From Odiellus spinosus (lineage: Eukaryota > Arthropoda > Arachnida > Opiliones > Phalangiidae), in assembly GCA_963920705.1 (NCBI GenBank), contig OY987228.1, positions 18,608,565-18,672,564 of the forward strand: a DNA stretch of 64,000 nucleotides. Reading direction: 5' to 3'. Below, piece by piece: positions 63,101 to 64,000 of this stretch. The translations under genes were made by a program, and so were the position numbers. The number at the start of each line of letters is the position of its first letter. Within the stretch, counting starts at the first letter, position 1. The notes under the pieces were generated by a model, which saw only the letters and a program-made list of their open reading frames with translations, did no database searches and was not told where the DNA came from.

Positions 63101-63483
63101 CGCCCATTTCGATCCTCCCGGTTGTCCCTTTCCACGATATGGGCGTTAAGATCCCCAAAGATACCGACGGGTGTTTTACCATTTGGGTTTAGCGCATGGA
63201 GGTCTTTGGAGAGGCAGTGGACAATCGCCTGGTTCCACTCAGGGTTTTCTGGTTCGGTAGCGAGATATACCACAGCTATTAGGAATTTCTTTCGCCCCAC
63301 CGTTAGTTGCATCCAGCAGTGTTCAAAACAGTCAAGCAAAGGAAGGCAAGATACTTCCGGCGTCGAGATGACGCCGATGCCACCACCTTTCTTATCTGAC
63401 AGACGTCTATTCAGGCCGTGCCATTTGTAGCCATCCGATAAGTCCGGATATTGCAGGTCTGAAGCTACACAGATCCAACATTT
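60139..63483 (-). mobile_element. 5'-truncated non-LTR retrotransposon (LINE) with tetranucleotide tail
   Basis: On the minus strand the element reads endonuclease, reverse transcriptase, C-terminal CCHC motif, stop (60289-60291), then a ~130-base 3' UTR. An AATAAA (60158-60163) is followed by a tail of CATT repeats, four TGAA units on the plus strand at 60139-60154. Tails of short tandem units after the polyadenylation signal are typical of several APE-type LINE clades. The 5' end is missing: the frame opens inside the endonuclease domain, and beyond 63483 the sequence turns into AT-rich unique DNA. 5' truncation is the usual result of incomplete reverse transcription. I found no convincing target-site duplication. 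The clade is undecided within the CR1/Jockey/I-like APE elements. Confidence 0.88.
60289..63483 (-). CDS. LINE ORF2: APE endonuclease (partial), reverse transcriptase, CCHC motif
   Basis: The frame is open from just inside a stop at 63484-63486 down to TAA at 60289-60291, about 1,064 codons with no interruption. Numbering from the Leu codon at 63337-63339, the endonuclease shows FGDLNAHI (61-68), TIDYVLL (114-120) and SDH (143-145). Upstream of that Leu, 47 codons still encode endonuclease sequence including KKGGGIGV, but the N-terminal catalytic Asn and Glu motifs are absent. Reverse transcriptase motifs run in order: SYRPIALS (455-462), LQNGFRRDR (490-498), motif A FLDLSKAYD (525-533), motif B GLKQGCPLSPLL (583-594), motif C FFADD (631-635), and YLGFTI (700-705). 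A C-terminal zinc motif C-x2-C-x8-H-x4-C lies at 945-962. The intact frame suggests a recent insertion. The product would lack a complete endonuclease, and no start codon is credible. Confidence 0.9.
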   Translation of the reverse strand, partial: KCWICVASDLQYPDLSDGYKWHGLNRRLSDKKGGGIGVISTPEVSCLPLLDCFEHCWMQLTVGRKKFLIAVVYLATEPENPEWNQAIVHCLSKDLHALNPNGKTPVGIFGDLNAHIVERDNREDRNGRILKTFTNDHGLQIGNLSEKCSGKITWSARGQSSTIDYVLLNGQFSRLLLDMVVDEDGLYSIGSDHNAILSRFLVNAPRHSRSPDPVRSRSRWCTDDEDKLNAYKLAVDEQLRPLEDITYDTFQYAVQTAAEATLRLPDTRGRVRKLKRWFDPEVKLAIRDRKMANKTYRRMAKGAKTDDPNLKNAWEKFLLAKRKVATLVSAKINTVNRETEKKIKSAGKNSSKQFWSLFRDPQKPSPPPELQTQDGQCHTDPQQIRGLITRFVSDTESHFTSRHQDVPLTLPPPPIPELRSELMSEISMAEFEQVLRALPSGKAAGEDTVTNELLKGLSTAACEEICGIFNKVLSHNTVPHAWNLTEVKLLFKGGKKDPKTLDSYRPIALSQCISKLYMSILKIRLESFTSTHGSLGELQNGFRRDRRASDNLFVLTQLLDIARLEQRPLFLAFLDLSKAYDSVCREKLWETLTSLGIPLDFVHHIKELYSKVAYRFWLGTTDTEFIPSNVGLKQGCPLSPLLFALYLQPLETRLMASNLGFHLKHPSYDHIDGKIPGLFFADDIFNAAASAMELQSLLDICGDFATDYGLEFNASKCAILPPSDIDLTTLPEFAIQGQRIAVVSSVIYLGFTITTDSAYLALHEENIRKKATTLVGAIKHKGTHSYDTYKVTRTLWKTVAVPCLTYGNEVACITNSTLRALEQAQNSVGKLAVGGNFLTANAAIKGELAWSSFLEREAKSKLRYMGRLRFMEQSRVAFLVYTYIRHTGLRTKWAMRSTYLDRKFGSAVSRAEVSNLRDWLSAVDKAVTLRTQEGWRKELQRHTSLSDYSIKPKPAVESFYNNDRKSHLFFLARTGALPTASRLADVFGAEPECPLCAAQVEDIPHVVLICPALTQWRAGKSLHNTADTLLSCLGLTGIEAFDWDLVNTTKNVLQQWGRLRLDAY

Positions 63484-63663
63484 TTACAGGGGCCCATTGA
63501 ATTTACATTATGATGGTTCACCCTTAAAGGTGGCTTAGCCCAAAATTTTCGTTTCAGTGTATAATTGTTTAAAATTATGAAATTTACTGTGGGAAATTTT
63601 AATTTTAAAAATTTGATTTTAAAATATTATTTTTTATTGTCGCTTAAATTTCTTCTATGATAT

Positions 63664-64000
63664 TAGAAGCCGATGAAACCCTCATTTGAAGTCTATTACT
63701 CCCGGGTCTTGTCTACCCCTCTCTGTATGGGTTATTCTCAAAAGGCGCGATTCGTACGCCTCCTAACGGTAGATGTTTTCGGAGCGGGAGCTCGTCGAGC
63801 GAATATCTCTAGCAGCCTTGGAGTTCGTCCAAAAAACGTCGTCGTTTGTGGAGAGAGAGAATTTCCAATTTTCCGTAGACAGGGGGCATGAAGTAGGACC
63901 CCTCCGATCTCGTAAAATTGGGAATTTTACCCATACAGAGAGGAGCGCTATATGGAACATTGGAGTATAGTAGACTTCAAAGGAGGGTTTCATCGGCTTC
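63664..64000 (-). mobile_element. Family A inverted-repeat element, copy 7, cut by window end
   Basis: The sequence matches the orientation of copies 2 and 5 to within the last two bases of the element, then the window stops. The left terminus reads TAGAAG rather than CAGAAG. The 7 bases to its left are ATGATAT (63657-63663). If the family rule holds, the next bases outside the window should be TG, or a one-base variant, followed by ATGATAT. Confidence 0.9.

Noticed and set aside
1-64000. CRISPR arrays, bacterial operons or prophage
   Set aside because: No spacer-repeat periodicity, no clustered long frames and no ribosome-binding-site pattern. The window is eukaryotic in character.

Overview
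This 64-kb window looks like nuclear DNA from an invertebrate animal. It is AT-rich and gene-poor, packed with non-autonomous transposons, and has many long homopolymer runs. It holds no operons or bacterial-type gene arrangement. Two coding regions stand out: a single-exon BTB-BACK-kelch gene of 576 codons (26326-28056, + strand), and the long open frame of a non-LTR retrotransposon (60289-63483, - strand). The phylum is uncertain. The LINE's C-terminal sequence resembles elements I remember from ticks and other arthropods, and a few CCTAA-like steps occur near 54.4 kb. Neither observation settles the question.

Layout. 1-10.7 kb: intergenic DNA with a G+C-richer island (about 2.46-3.9 kb), a TA-flanked MITE (584-828), a hAT-like MITE (6502-6762) and scattered repeat copies. 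10.7-24.3 kb: a dense transposon cluster with five copies of a ~340-bp inverted-repeat element (family A), several members of TTAA-associated families B and C, a palindromic family F element, and a 313-bp element (M1) nested inside a family B copy. 24.3-28.2 kb: the BTB-kelch gene and its upstream region. 28.2-41 kb: intergenic, with G+C-richer islands near 29-30 kb and 33.4-35.4 kb. 41-54 kb: AT-rich and mostly unique, with copies of families D, E and F. 54.1-54.7 kb: a foldback element with tandem-repeat arms. 57.5-64 kb: further E, C, A and B copies, then the LINE, then a seventh family A copy cut by the window edge.

The strongest result is how clearly the transposon layers can be read. 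All six complete family A copies are flanked by exact 7-bp target-site duplications (TSDs). Two of them sit at sites whose unoccupied version survives in another repeat copy in this same window. The M1 element has 39-bp inverted ends (38/39 matching) and an exact 9-bp duplication, and its empty site is preserved in the second family B copy. The foldback element has 8-bp flanking duplications. Families B, C and F are therefore older substrates, and A and M1 are younger arrivals. No transposase gene for any of these families is visible, so they must depend on copies elsewhere in the genome.

Most short open frames in the window overlap on both strands, fall in repeats, or lack a convincing start or domain. 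I have not called them genes. Exons of multi-exon genes, especially in the G+C-richer islands, could be present and would not be recognisable without transcript data.
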